NCBI GenBank assembly: GCA_963965975.1
Contig: OZ014416.1
Location: 3,844,001 to 3,908,000, forward strand
Length of the DNA stretch: 64,000 nucleotides
Reading direction: 5' to 3'
DNA from: Xestospongia bergquistia
Lineage: Eukaryota > Porifera > Demospongiae > Haplosclerida > Petrosiidae
The position numbers and the translations under genes were made by a program. Below the pieces are notes generated by a model. It was not told the DNA's origin, searched no databases, and saw only the letters and a program-made list of their open reading frames with translations. Of this stretch, positions 25,234 to 38,200 are shown piece after piece. How positions within the stretch are numbered: the stretch's first letter is position 1; each line of letters opens with the position of its first letter.

Positions 25234-25260
25234 CTAAAGTCTTTAAGTTAAAGACTTTAG
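25234..25260. repeat. 27-bp odd palindrome spanning each monomer junction
   Basis: Arms CTAAAGTCTTTAA and TTAAAGACTTTAG are perfect reverse complements around a single G, covering unit positions 128-143 and 1-11 of the next unit. The same palindrome, exact or with one or two changes, recurs about every 143 bp across the array. Common variants change the centre (AAGATAAAG, or AAATTAATGAC) or the left arm (GCAATAAAGTC, CTATAAAGTC). It could be a binding site for a dimeric protein or extrude as a hairpin; neither is shown here. Confidence 0.9.
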
Positions 25261-26299
25261 AAGGTTTAAACTATTCAGAGAAGTTTATAAAGTAAACTGC
25301 TCAGTCTAAAGGACTTTACGGCTCTAACTAAATAAACAGCTATTAACAGTTTAGTAAGTTAGTTGGCATTAACGTAGTAAAGTCTTTAAGTTAAAGACTT
25401 TTGTAGGTATAGACTATTGAGAGAAGTTTATAAAGTAAACTACTCAGTCTAAAGGACTTTTTTGCACTAACTAAATAAACAGCTATTAACAGTTTAGTAG
25501 GTTAGTTGGCATTAACGCTCTAAAGTCTTTAAGTTAAGGACTTTAGAAGTTTAGACTATTGAGAGTGGTTTATAAAGTAAACCGCTCAGTCTAAAGGACT
25601 TTATGGCACTAACTATATAAACAGCTATTAACAGTTTAGTAAATTAGTTTGCATTAACGCTCTAAAGTCTTTAAGTTAAAGACTATAGTAGGTTTAGACC
25701 ATTGAGAGAAGATTATAAAGTAAACTGTTCAGTCTAAAGGACTTTATGGCACTAACTAAATAAACAGCTATTAACAAATTAGCAAGTTTGTTTGCATTAA
25801 CGCTCTAAAGTCTTTAAGTTAATGACTTTGGAAGGTTTAGAATATATATAGAAGTTTATAAAGTAAACTGCTCAGTCTAAAGGACTTTATGGCACTAACT
25901 AAATAAGGAGCTATTAACAGTTTAGTAAGTTAGTTTGCATTAACGTTGTAAAGTCTTTAAGTTAAAGACTTTAGTAGGTTTAGAATATTGAGAGAAGTTT
26001 ATAAAGTAAACTGCTCAGTCTAAAGGACTTTATGGCACTAACTAAGTAAACAGCCATTAACAGTTTAGTAAGTTAGTTGGTATTAACGCTCAAAAGTCTT
26101 TAAGTTAAAGACTTTAGAAGGTTTAGACAATTGAGAGAAGAGTATAAAGTAAACTGCTCAGTCTAAAGGACCTTATGGCACTAACTGAATAAACAGCTAT
26201 TAACAGTTTAGTAGTTAGTTTGCATTAACGCTCTAAAGTCTTTAAGTTAAAGACTTTAGAAGGTTTAGACTATTTAGAGAAGTTTATAGGGTAAACTGC

Positions 26300-29200
26300 T
26301 CAGTCTAAAGGACTTTATGGCACTAACTAAATAAACAGCTATTAACAGTTTAGTAAGGTTGTTTGCATTAACGCTCTAAAGTCTTTAAGTTAAAGACTTT
26401 AGAATGTTTAGACTATAGAGAGAAGTTTATAAAGTAAACTGCTAAGTCTAAAGGACTTTATGGCACTAACTAAATAAACAGCTATTAACAGTTTAGTAAG
26501 TTAGTTTGCATTAACTCAATAAAGTCTTTAAGTTAAAGACTTTTACAGGTATAGACTATTGAGAGAAGTTTATAAAGTAAACTGCTCAGTCTAAAGGACT
26601 TTTTGCTACTAACTAAATAAACAGCTATTAACAGTTTAGTAAGTTAGTTTGCATTAACGCTCTAAAGTCTTTAAGTTAAAGACTTTAGAAGTTTTACACT
26701 ATTGAGAGAAGTTTATAAAGTAAACTGCTTAGTTTAAAGGACTTTATGGCACTCACTATATAAACAGCTATTAACAGTTTAGTAAGTTAGTTTGCATTAA
26801 CGCTCTTATGTCTTTAAGTTAAAGACTTTAGAAGGTTTAGACTATTGAGAGAATTTTGTAAAGTAAACTGCTTAGTCTAAAGGACTTTATGGCACTAAAT
26901 AAATAAACAGCTATTAACAGTTTAGTAAGTTTTTTTGCGTTAAAGTTCTAAAGTCTTTAAGATAAAGACTTTAGAAGGTTTAGACTATTGAGAGAAGTTT
27001 ATAAAGTAAACTGCTCAGTCTAAAGGACTTTATGGTACTAACTAAGTAAACAGCTATTAACAGTTTAGTAAGCTAGTTTGCATTAACGCTCTAAACTCTT
27101 TAAGTTAAAGACTTTAGAATGTTTAGACTACTGAGAGAAGTTTATAAAGTAAATTGCTCAGTGTAAACGACTTTATGGCACTAACTAAATAAACAGCTAT
27201 TAACAGTTTGGTATGTTAGTTTGCATTTACGCAATAAAGTCTTTAAGTTAAAGACTTTAGTAGGTATAGACTATTGAGAGAAGTTTATAAAGTAATCTGC
27301 TCAGTCTAAAGGACTTTATGGCACTAACTATATGAACAGCTATTAACAGTTTAGTAAGTTAGTTTGCATTAACGCTCTAAAGTCTTTAAGTTAAAGACTT
27401 TAGAAGGTTTAGAGTATTGACAGATGTTTATAAAGTAAACTGCTCAGTCTAAAGGACTTTATGGCACTAACTAAATAAACAGCTATTAACAGTTTAGTAA
27501 GTTAGTTTGCATTAAAGTTGTAAAGTCTTTAAGTTAAAGACTTTAGAAGGTTTAGACTATTGAGAGAAGTTTATAAGGAAAACTGCTCAGTCTAAAGGAC
27601 TTTATGGCACTAACTTAATAAACAGCTATTAACAGTTTAGTAAGTTAGTTTGCATTAACGCTCTAAAGTCTTTAAGTTAAAGACTTTAGAAGGTTTAGAC
27701 TATTGAGAGAAGTTTATAGGGTAAACTGCTCAGTCTAAAGGACTTTATGGCACTAACTAAATAAACAGCTATTAACAGTTTAGTAAGATTGTTTGCATTA
27801 ACGCTCTAAAGTCTTTAAGTTAAAGACTTTAGAATGTTTAGACTATAGAGAGAAGTTTATAAAGTAAACTGCTAAGTCTAAAGGACTTTATGGCACTAAC
27901 TAAATAAACAGCTATTAACAGTTTAGTAAGTTAGTTTGCATTAACTCAATAAAGTCTTTAAGTTAAAGACTTTTACAGGTATAGACTATTGAGAGAAGTT
28001 TATAAAGTAAACTGCTCAGTCTAAAGGACTTTTTGCTACTAACTAAATAAACAGCTATTAACAGTTTAGTAAGTTAGTTTGCATTAACGCTCTAAAGTCT
28101 TTAAGTTAAAGACTTTAGAAGGTTTAGACTATTGACAGAATTTTATAAAGTAAACTGCTAAGTCTAAAAGAACTTTACGGCACTCACTAAATAAACAGCT
28201 ATTAACAGTTTAGTAAGTTAGTTTGCATTAACGCTCTAAAGTCTTTAAGTTAAAGACTTTAGAAGGTTTAGACTATTGAGAGAATTTTATAAAGTAAACT
28301 GCTTAGTCTAAAGGACTTTATGGCACTAAATAAATAAACAGCTATTAACAGTTTAGTAAGTTTGTTTACGTTAAAGTTCTAAAGTCTTTAAGATAAAGAC
28401 TTTAGAAGGTTTAGACTATTGAGAGAATTTTATAAAGTAAACTGCTTAGTCTAAAGGACTTTATGGCACTAAATAAATAAACAGCTATTAACAGTTTAGT
28501 AAGTTTGTTTACGTTAAAGTTCTAAAGTCTTTAAGATAAAGACTTTAGAAGGTTTAGACTATTGAGAGAAGTTTATAAAGTAAACTGCTCAGTCTAAAGG
28601 ACTTTATGGTACTAACTAAGTAAACAGCTATTAACAGTTTAGTAAGCTAGTTTGCATTAACGCTCTAAAGTCTTTAAGTTAAAGACTTTAGAAGGTTTAG
28701 ACTACTGAGAGAAGTTTATAAAGTAAATTGCTCAGTGTAAACGACTTTACGGCACTAACTAAATAAACAGCTATTAACAGTTTGGTATGTTAGTTTGCAT
28801 TTACGCAATAAAGTCTTTAAGTTAAAGACTTTAGTAGGTATAGACTATTGAGAGAAGTTTATAAAGTAATCTGCTCAGTCTAAAGGACTTTATGGCACTA
28901 ACTATATGAACAGCTATTAACAGTTTAGTAAGTTAGTTTGCATTAACGCTCTAAAGTCTTTAAGTTAAAGACTTTAGAAGGTTTAGAGTATTGACAGATG
29001 TTTATAAAGTAAACTGCTCAGTCTAAAGGACTTTATGGCACTAACTAAATAAACAGCTATTAACAGTTTAGTAAGTTAGTTTGCATTAAAGTTGTAAAGT
29101 CTTTAAGTTAAAGACTTTAGAAGGTTTAGACTATTGAGAGAAGTTTATAAGGAAAACTGCTCAGTCTAAAGGACTTTATGGCACTAACTAAATAAACAGC

Positions 29201-32200
29201 TATTATCAGTTTAGTAAGTTAGATTGCATTAACGCTCTAAAGTCTTTAAGTTAAAGGCTTTAGAAGGTTTAGACTATTCAGAGAAGTTTATAAAGTAAAC
29301 TGCTCAGTCTAAAGGACTTTATGGCAATAACTAAATAAACAACTATTAACAGTTTAGTAAGTTAGTTTGCATTAATGCAATAATGTTTTTAAGTTAAAGA
29401 CTTTAGTAGGTATAGACTATTGAGTGAAGTTTATAAAGTAAACTACTCAGGCTAAAGGACTTTTTGGCACTAACTAAATAAACAGCTATTAACAGTTTAG
29501 TAAGTTAGATGGCATTAACGCTCTAAAGTCTTTAAGTTAAGGACTTTAGAAGGATTAGACTATTGAGAGAAGTTTATAAAGCAAACTGCTCAGTCTAAAG
29601 GACTTTATGGCACTAACTCTATAAACAGCTATTAACAGTTTAGTAAATTAGTTTGCATTAACGCTCTAAAGTCTTTAAGTTAAAGACTTTAGTAGGTATA
29701 GACTATTGAGTGATGTTTATAAAGTAAACTACTCAGTCTAAAGGACTTTTTGGCACTAACTAAATAAACAGCTATTAACAGTTTAGTAAGTTAGTTGGCA
29801 TTAACGCTCTAAAGTCTTTAAGTTAAGGACTTTAGAAGGTTTAGACTATTGAGAGAAGTTTATAAGGTAAACTGCTCAGTCTAAAGGACTTTATGGCACT
29901 AACTCTATAAACAGCTATTAACAGTTTAGTAAATTAGTTTGCATTAACGCTCTAAAGTCTTTAAGTTAAAGACTTTAGTAGTTTTAGAACATTGAGGGAA
30001 GTTTATAAAGTAAACTGCTCAGTCTAAAGGACTTTATGGCACTAACTAAATAAACAGCTATTAACAATTTAGCAAGTTTGTTTGCATTAACGCTCTAAAG
30101 TCTTTAAGTTAATGACTTTAGAAGGTTTAGACTATATAAAGAAGTTTATAAAGTAAACTGCTCAGTCTAAAGGACTTTATGGCACTAACTAAATAAACAG
30201 CTATTAACAATTTAGCAAGTTAGTTTGCATTAACGCTCTAAAGTCTTTAAGTTAAAGACTTTAGTAGGTTTAGACTATTGAGAGAAGTTTATAAAGTAAA
30301 CTGCTCAGTCTAAAGGACTTTATGGCACTAACTAAATAAACAGCTATTAACAGTTTAGTAAGTTAGTTTGCATTAACGCTCTAAAGTCTTTAAGTTAAAG
30401 ACTTTAGAAGGTTTAGACTATTGAGAGAAGTTTATAAAGTAAACTGCTCTGTCTAAAGTACTTTATGGCACTAACTAAATCAACAGCTATTAACAGTTTA
30501 GTAAGTTAGTTTGCATTAACGCTCTAAAGTCTTTAAGTTAAAGACTTTTGAAGGTTTAGACTATTGAGAGAAGTTTATAAAGTAAACTACACAGTGTAAA
30601 GGACTTTGTGGCACTAACTAAGTAAACAGCTATTAACAGTTTAGTAAGTTAGTTTGCATTAACGATCTAAAGTCTTTAAGATAAAGACTTTAGAAGGTTT
30701 ACACTATTCAGAGAAGTTTATAAAGTAAACTGCTCAGTCTAAAGGACTTTATGGCACTAACTAAGTAAACAGCTATTAACAGTTTAGAAAGTTAGTTAGC
30801 ATTAACGCTCTAAAGTCTTTAAGTTAAGGACTTTAGAAGGTTTAGACTATTGAGAGAAGTTTATAAAGTAAACTGCTCAGTCTAAAGGACTTTATGGCAC
30901 TAACTAAATAAACAGCTATTAACAGTTTAGTAAGTTAGTTTGCATTAACGCTCTAAAGTCTTTAAGTTAAAGACTTTAGAAGGTTTACACTATTCAGAGA
31001 AGTTTATAAAGTAAACTGCTCAGTCTAAAGGACTTTATGGCACTAACTAAATAAACAGCTATTAACAGTTTAGTAAGTTAGTTTGCATTAACGCAATAAA
31101 GTCTTTAAGATAAAGACTTTAGTAGGTTTAGACTATTGAGAGAAGTTTATAAAGTAAACTGCTCAGTCTAAAGGACTTTATGGCACTAACTAAATAAACA
31201 GCTATTAACAGTTTAGTAAGTTAGTTGGCATTCACGCTCTACAGTCTTTAAGTTAAAGACTTTAGTAGGTTCAGACTATTGAGTGAAGTTTATAAAGTAA
31301 ACTGCTCAGTCTAAAGGACTTTATGGCACTCACTAAGTAAACAGCTATCAACAATTTAGCAAGTTTGTTTGCATTAACGCTCTAAAGTCTTTAAATTAAT
31401 GACTTTAGAAGTTTTAGAGTATATAAAGTAGTTTATATAGTAAACTGCTCAGTCTAAAGGACTTTATGGCACTAACTAAATAAACAGCTATTAACAGTTT
31501 AGTAAGTTAGTTTGCATTAACGCTATAAACTCTTTAAGTTAAAGACTTTAGTAGGTTTAGACTATTCAGAGAAGTTTATAAAGTAAACTGCTTAGTCTAA
31601 AGGACTTTATGGCACTAACTAAATAAACAGCTCTTAACAGTTTAGTAAGTTTGTTTGCATTAACGCTATAAAGTCTTTAAGATAAAGACTTTAGAAGGTT
31701 TAGGCTATTTAGAGAAGTTTATAAAGTAAACTGCTCAGTCTAAAGGACTTTATGGCACTAACTAAGTAAACAGCTATTAATAGTTTAGTAAGTTAGTTTG
31801 CATTAACGCTCTAAAGTCTTTAAGTTAAAGACTTTAGAAGGTTTAGACTATTGACAGAAGTTTATAAAGTAAACTGCTCAGTCTTAAGGACTTTATGGCA
31901 CTAACTATATAAACAGCTATTAACAGTTTAGTAAGGTAGTTTGCATTAACGCTCTAAAGTCTTTATGTTAACGACTTTAGAAGGTTTAGACTATTGATAG
32001 AAGTGTATAAAGTAAACTGCTCAGTCTAAAAGACTTTATGGCACTAACTATATGAACAGCTATTAACAGTTTAGTAAGTTAGTTTGCATTAACGCTCTAA
32101 AGTCTTTAACTTAAAGACTTTAGAAGGTTTAGAGTATTGACAGATGTTTATAAAGTAAACTGCTCAGTCTAAAGGACTTTATGGCACTAACTAAATAAAC

Positions 32201-35200
32201 AGCTATTAACAGTTTAGTAAGTTAGTTTGCATTAAAGTTGTAAAGTCTTTACGTTAAAGACTTTAGAAGGTTTAGACTATTGAGAGAAGTTTATAAGGAA
32301 AACTGCTCAGTCTAAAGGACTTTATGGCACTAACTAAATAAACAGCTATTAACAGTTTAGTAAGTTAGTTTGCATTAACGCTCTAAAGTCTTTAAGTTAA
32401 AGACTTTAGAAGGTTTAGACTATTGAGAGAAGTTTATAGGGTAAACTGCTCAGTCTAAAGGACTTTATGGCACTAACTAAATAAACAGCTATTAACAGTT
32501 TAGTAAGATTGTTTGCATTAACGCTCTAAAGTCTTTAAGTTAAAGACTTTAGAATGTTTAGACTATAGAGAGAAGTTTATAAAGTAAACTGCTAAGTCTA
32601 AAGGACTTTATGGCACTAACTAAATAAACAGGTATTAACAGTTTGGTAAGTTAGTTTGCATTAACTCAATAAAGTCTTTAAGTTAAGGACTTTTACAGGT
32701 ATAGACTATTGATAGAAGTTTATAAAGTAAACTGCTCAGTCTAAAGGACTTTTTGCTACTAACTAAATAAACAGCTATTAACAGTTTAGTAAGTTAGTTT
32801 GCATTAACGCTCTAAAGTCTTTAAGTTAAAGACTTTAGAAGGTTTAGACTATTGAGAGAAGTTTATAAAGTAAACTGCTAAGTCTAAAGGACTTTATGGC
32901 ACTCACTAAATAAACAGCTATTAACAGTTTAGTAAGTTAGTTTGCATTAACGCTCTAAAGTCTTTAAGTTAAAGACTTTAGAAGGTTTAGACTATTGAGA
33001 GAATTTTATAAAGTAAACTGCTTAGTCTAAAGGACTTTATGGCACTAAATAAATAAACAGCTATTAACAGTTTAGTAAGTTTGTTTGCGTTAAAGTTCTA
33101 AAGTCTTTAAGATAAAGACTTTAGAAGGTTTAGACTATTGAGAGAAGTTTATAAAGTAAACTGCTCAGTCTAAAGGACTTTATGGTACTAACTAAGTAAA
33201 CAGCTATTAACAGTTTAGTAAGCTAGTTTGCATTAACGCTCTAAAGTCTTTAAGTTAAAGACTTTAGAAGGTTTAGACTACTGAGAGAATTTTATAAAGT
33301 AAATTGCTCAGTGTAAACGACTTTATGGCACTAACTAAATAAACAGCTATTAACAGTTTGGTATGTTAGTTTGCATTTACGCAATAAAGTCTTTAAGTTA
33401 AAGACTTCAGTAGGTATAGACTATTGAGAGAAGTTTATAAAGTAATCTGCTCAGTCTAAAGGACTTTATGGCACTAACTATATGAACAGCTATTAACAGT
33501 TTAGTAAGTTAGTTTGCATTAACGATCTAAAGTCTTTAAGTTAAAGACTTTAGAAGGTTTAGAGTATTGACAGATGTTTATAAAGTAAACTGCTCAGTCT
33601 AAAGGACTTTATGGCACTAACTAAATAAACAGCTATTAACAGTTTAGTAAGTTAGTTTGCATTAAAGTTGTAAAGTCTTTAAGTTAAAGACTTTAGAAGG
33701 TTTAGACTATTGAGAGAAGTTTATAAGGAAAACTGCTCAGTCTAAAGGACTTTATGGCACTAACTAAATAAACAGCTATTAACAGTTTAGTAAGTTAGTT
33801 TGCATTAACGCTCTAAAGTCTTTAAGTTGAAGACTTTAGAAGGTTTAGACTATTGAGAGAAGTTTATAGGGTAAACTGCTCAGTCTAAAGGACTTTATGG
33901 CACTAACTAAATAAACAGCTATTAACAGTTTAGTAAGATTGTTTGCATTAACGCTCTAAAGTCTTTAAGTTAAAGACTTTAGAATGTTTAGACTATCGAG
34001 AGAAGTTTATAAAGTAAACTGCTAAGTCTAAAGGACTTTATGGCACTAACTAAATAAACAGCTATTAACAGTTTAGTAAGTTAGTTTGCATTAACTCAAT
34101 AAAGTCTTTAAGTTAAAGACTTTTACAGGTATAGACTATTGAGAGAAGTTTATAAAGTAAACTGCTCAGTCTAAAGGACTTTTTGCTACTAACTAAATAA
34201 ACAGCTATTAACAGTTTAGTAAGTTAGTTTGCATTAACGCTCTAAAGTCTTTAAGTTAAAGACTTTAGAAGGTTTAGACTATTGAGAGAAGTTTATAAAG
34301 TAAACTGCTAAGTCTAAAGGACTTTATGGCACTCACTAAATAAACAGCTATTAACACTTTAGTAAGTTAGTTTGCATTAACGCTCTAAAGTCTTTAAGTT
34401 AAAGACTTTAGAAGGTTTGGACTATTGAGAGAATTTTATAAAGTAAACTGCTTAGTCTAAAGGACTTTATGGCACTAAATAAATAAACAGCTATTAACAA
34501 TTTAGTAAGTTTGTTTACGTTAAAGTTCTAAAGTCTTTAAGATAAAGACTTTAGAAGGTTTAGACTATTGAGAGAAGTTTATAAAGTAAACTGCTCAGTC
34601 TAAAGGACTTTATGGTACTAACTAAGTAAAAAGCTATTAACAGTTTAGTAAGCTAGTTTGCATTAACGCTCTAAAGTCTTTAAGTTAAAGACTTTAGAAG
34701 GTTTAGACTACTGAGAGAAGTTTATAAAGTAAATTGCTCAGTGTAAACGACTTTATGGCACTAACTAAATAAACAGCTATTAACAGTTTGGTTGTTAGTT
34801 TGCATTTACGCAATAAAGTCTTTAAGTTAAAGACTTTAGTAGGTATAGACTATTGAGAGAAGTTTATAAAGTAATCTGCTCAGTCTAAAGGACTTTATGG
34901 CACTAACTATATGAACAGCTATTAACAGTTTAGTAAGTTAGTTTGCATTAACGCTCTAAAGTCTTTAAGTTAAAGACTTTAGAAGGTTTAGAGTATTGAC
35001 AGATGTTTATAAAGTAAACTGCTCAGTCTAAAGGACTTTATGGCACTAACTAAATAAACAGCTATTAACAGTTTAGTAAGTTAGTTTGCATTAAAGTTGT
35101 AAAGTCTTTAAGTTAAAGACTTTAGAAGGTTTAGACTATTGAGAGAAGTTTATAAGGAAAACTGCTCAGTCTAAAGGACTTTATGGCACTAACTAAATAA

Positions 35201-38200
35201 ACAACTATTAACAGTTTAGTAAGTTAGTTTGCATTAATGCAATAATGTCTTTAAGTTAAAGACTTTAGAAGGGTTAGACTATTAAGAGAAGTTTATAAAG
35301 TAAACTGCTAAGTTTAAAGGACTTTATGGCACTAACTAAATAAGCAGCTATTAACAGTTTAGTAAGTTAGTTTGCATTAACGCTCTAAAGTCTTTAAGAT
35401 AAAGACTTTAGAATGTTTAGGCTATTGAGAGAAGTTTATAAAGTAAACTGTTCAGTCTAAAGGACTTTATGGCACTAACTAAATAAACAGCTATTAACAG
35501 TTTTGTAAGTTAGTTTGCATTAACGCTCTAAAGTCTTTAAGTTAAAGGCTTTAGAAGGTTTAGACTATTCAGAGAAGTTTATAAAGTAAACTGCTCAGTC
35601 TAAAGGACTTTATGGCAATAACTAAATAAACAACTATTAACAGTTTAGTAAGTTAGTTTGCATTAATGCAATAATGTCTTTAAGTTAAAGACTTTAGTAG
35701 GTATAGACTGTTGAGTTAAGTTTATAAAGTAAACTACTCAGTCTAAAGGACTTTTTGGCACTAACTAAATAAACAGCTATTAACAGTTTAGTAAGTTAGT
35801 TGGCAGTAACGCTCTAAAGTCTTTAAGTTAAGGACTTTAGAAGGATTAGACTATTGAGAGAAGTTTATAAAGCAAACTGCTCAGTCTAAAGGACTTTATG
35901 GCACTAACTCTATAAACAGCTATTAACAGTTTAGTAAATTAGTTTGCATTAACGCTCTAAAGTCTTTAAGTTAAAGACTTTAGTAGGTATAGACTATTGA
36001 GTGAAGTTTATAAAGTAAACTACTCAGTCTAAAGGACTTTTTGGTACTAACTAAATAAACAGCTATTAACAGTTTAGTAAGTTAGTTGGCATTAACGCTC
36101 TAAAGTCTTTAAGTTAAGGACTTTAGAAGGTTTAGACTATTGAGAGAAGTTTATAAGGTAAACTGCTCAGTCTAAAGGACTTTATGGCACTAACTCTATA
36201 AACAGCTATTAACAGTTTAGTTAATTAGTTTGCATTAACGCTCTAAAGTCTTTAAGTTAAAGACTTTAGTAGTTTTAGAACATTGAGGGAAGTTTATAAA
36301 GTAAACTGCTCAGTCTAAAGGACTTTATGGCACTAACTAAATAAACAGCTATTAACAATTTAGCAAGTTTGTTTGCATTAACGCTCTAAAGTCTTTAAGT
36401 TAATGACTTTAGAAGGTTTCGACTATATAAAGAAGTTTATAAAGTAAACTGCTCAGTCTAAAGGACTTTATGGCACTAACTAAATAAACAGCTATTAACA
36501 GTTTAGTAAGTTAGTTTGCATTAACGCTCTAAAGTCTTTAAGTTAAAGACTTTGGAAGGTTTAGACTATTGAGAGAAGTTTATAAAGTAAACTGCTCTGT
36601 CTAAAGTACTTTATGGCACTAACTAAATCAACAGCTATTAACAGTTTAGTAAGTTAGTTTGCATTAACGCTCTAAAGTCTTTAAGTTAAAGACTTTTGAA
36701 GGTTTAGACTATTGAGAGAAGTTTATAAAGTAAACTACTCAGTCTAAAGGACTTTATGGCACTAACTAAGTAAACAGCTATTAACTGTTTAGTAAGTTAG
36801 TTTGCATCAACGATCTAAAGTCTTTAAGATAAAGACTTTAGAAGGTTTAGACTATTCAGAGAAGTTTATAAAGTAAACTGCTCAGTCTAAAGGACTTTAT
36901 GGCACTAACTAAGTAAACAGCTATTAACAGTTTAGAAAGTTAGCTAGCATTAACGCTCTAAAGTCTTTAAGTTAAGGTCTTTAGAAGGTTTAGACTATTG
37001 AGAGAAGTTTATAAAGTAAACTGCTCAGTCTAAACGACTTTATGGCACTAACTAAATAAACAGCTATTAACAGTTTAGTAAGTTAGTTTGCATTAACGCT
37101 CTAAAGTCTTTAAGTTAAAGACTTTAGAAGGTTTACACTATTCAGAGAAGTTTATAAAGTAAACTGCTCAGTCTAAAGGACTTTATGGCACTTACTAAAT
37201 AAACAGCTATTAACAGTTTAGTAAGTTAGTTTGCATTAACGCAATAAAGTCTTTAAGATAAAGACTTTAGTAGGTTTAGACTATTGAGAGAAGTTTATAA
37301 AGTAAACTGCTCAGTCTAAAGGACTTTATGGCACTAACTAAATAAACAGCTATTAACAGTTTAGTAAGTTAGTTGGCATTCACGCTCTAAAGTCTTTAAG
37401 TTAAAGACTTTAGTAGGTTCAGACTATTGAGTGAAGTTTATAAAGTAAACTGCTCAGTCTAAAGGACTTTATGGCACTCACTAAGTAAACAGCTATCAAC
37501 AATTTAGCAAGTTTGTTTGCATTAACGCTCTAAAGTCTTTAAATTAATGACTTAGAAGTTTTAGAGTATATAAAGTAGTTTATATAGTAAACTGCTCAGT
37601 CTAAAGGACTTTATGGCACTAACTAAATAAACAGCTATTAACAGTTTAGTAAGTTAGTTTGCATTAACGCTATAAACTCTTTAAGTTAAAGACTTTAGTA
37701 GGTTTAGACTATTCAGAGAAGTTTATAAAGTAAACTGCTTAGTCTAAAGGACTTTATGGCACTAACTAAATAAACAGCTCTTAACAGTTTAGTAAGTTTG
37801 TTTGCATTAACGCTATAAAGTCTTTAAGATAAAGACTTTAGAAGGTTTAGACTATTTAGAGAAGTTTATAAAGTAAACTGCTCAGTCTAAAGGACTTTAT
37901 GGCACTAACTAAGTAAACAGCTATTAATAGTTTAGTAAGTTAGTTTGCATTAACGCTCTAAAGTCTTTAAGTTAAAGACTTTAGAAGGTTTAGACTATTG
38001 ACAGAAGTTTATAAAGTAAACTGCTCAGTCTTAAGGACTTTATGGCACTAACTATATAAACAGCTATTAACAGTTTAGTAAGGTAGTTTGCATTAAGGTC
38101 TAAAGTCTTTATGTTAACGACTTTAGAAGGTTTAGACTATTGATAGAAGTGTATAAAGTAAACTGCTCAGTCTAAAAGACTTTATGGCACTAACTATATG

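Larger units (their letters stand above)
25107..25249 (+). repeat. Representative consensus 143-bp monomer
   Basis: This unit matches the consensus that I derived from the array, so it serves as a coordinate reference: position 1 is the AAAGACTTTA at 25107 and position 143 is the last T of AAGTT at 25249. The single CpG is at unit positions 124-125 (GCATTAACGCTC). The pentamer TTTAG or its complement CTAAA occurs at positions 7, 16, 57, 79, 101 and 128. An ATG at position 69 (TTATGGCACTAACTAAATAA) opens only a five-codon frame in each unit and is not a gene. Confidence 0.9.
10600..26300 (+). repeat. Array zone B: 7-mer and 10-mer higher-order repeats
   Basis: The marker CGTTAACGAAATAAAG occurs at about 11791, 12792 and 14222, spacings of 1,001 bp (7 monomers) and 1,430 bp (10 monomers). 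Neighbouring markers such as GCATTAGCGCTTTAAAG and TTTTTGCTACAAACTAA recur with them, showing multi-monomer blocks copied as units. From about 15.1 kb the array becomes a looser mix of subtypes. These include units with TTTAGCAAG followed by TTAATGAC and ACTATATAAAGAAG (for example near 18200, 18770, 20770 and 25780). Two shortened units lie at about 22320 and 23253. Confidence 0.7.
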
